DNA of 5,489 bases, taken from positions 1-5,489 of the forward strand of contig WGBJ01000232.1 in NCBI GenBank assembly GCA_015494385.1, written 5' to 3'. The position numbers were made by a program, and so were the translations under genes. This DNA is from Marinosulfonomonas sp. Lineage in GTDB: Bacteria; Pseudomonadota; Alphaproteobacteria; Rhodobacterales; Rhodobacteraceae. The notes beneath the pieces are model-generated. The model was not told the origin of the DNA, made no database searches, and saw nothing but the letters and a program-made list of their open reading frames with translations. Shown piece after piece: positions 5,422-5,489 of this stretch. Within the stretch, counting starts at the first letter, position 1. Each line of letters begins with the position of its first letter.

Positions 5422-5489
5422 TCACAAAGGGATGTTCCCGTGCTTCTTCCACGGGTTTTGCTGTTTCTTGTTCCGCAGCGACGCAAAGG
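5422..5489 (-). CDS. pccB: Propionyl-CoA carboxylase beta subunit, C-terminal end (partial)
   Basis: Only the last 21 codons and the TGA lie in the window; the gene runs off the right edge. The encoded tail, FASLRNKKQQ followed by NPWKKHGNIPL, is the characteristic C-terminus of biotin-dependent acyl-CoA carboxylase beta subunits, with the K/R-KH-x-NIPL ending conserved in PCC. PccB is the carboxyltransferase that moves carboxyl from biotin on PccA to propionyl-CoA. The stop at 5424-5422 overlaps the ribosome site of the DUF6497-like gene. The call rests on this short tail plus pccA in the same window and orientation; an acetyl-CoA/propionyl-CoA carboxylase paralog is the only close alternative. 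Confidence 0.9.
   Translation of the reverse strand, partial: FASLRNKKQQNPWKKHGNIPL

Overview
The window looks like chromosomal DNA of an alphaproteobacterium, most likely Rhodobacterales (Roseobacter group). The reasons are a PccA resembling the Ruegeria pomeroyi type of propionyl-CoA carboxylase alpha subunit, a DUF6497-like secreted protein directly behind pccB, moderately high GC, and several very small lipoproteins. This placement is inferred from remembered protein families, not from a search.

Layout, read along the minus strand from the right end: the last 21 codons of pccB (5422-5489); a tightly coupled DUF6497-like exported protein (5015-5413); an AT-richer 214-bp gap with a promoter candidate; a 41-residue lipoprotein (4675-4800); a hairpin without a T tract; an unrecognised 121-residue protein (4228-4593); a stretch that can fold as a compact structured RNA and ends in a strong minus-strand terminator (4020-4056); a promoter/palindrome candidate; a 66-residue glycine-zipper lipoprotein (3666-3866) with its own terminator. 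A DcaP-like outer-membrane porin (2294-3517) lies on the plus strand with its own terminator. A 255-bp divergent spacer with striking inverted repeats separates it from pccA (38-2038), which resumes the minus strand.

How the parts fit: PccA and PccB form the biotin-dependent carboxylase that converts propionyl-CoA to (S)-methylmalonyl-CoA. The two subunit genes point the same way but are split by about 3.4 kb of envelope-related cargo, including a divergently transcribed porin. They therefore cannot share a simple uninterrupted message, and pccA probably has its own promoter in the porin/pccA spacer. DcaP-family porins pass dicarboxylates and other small anionic substrates, so a link between uptake and the propionyl-CoA/methylmalonyl-CoA route is conceivable but unproven.

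I see no phage, transposon, CRISPR, tRNA or rRNA signature. The most interesting unexplained items are the possible structured RNA at 4057-4170, the paired inverted repeats upstream of the porin, the unrecognised 121-residue gene, and the promoter-overlapping palindrome of the small lipoprotein. Nothing here clearly amounts to a new multi-gene system.
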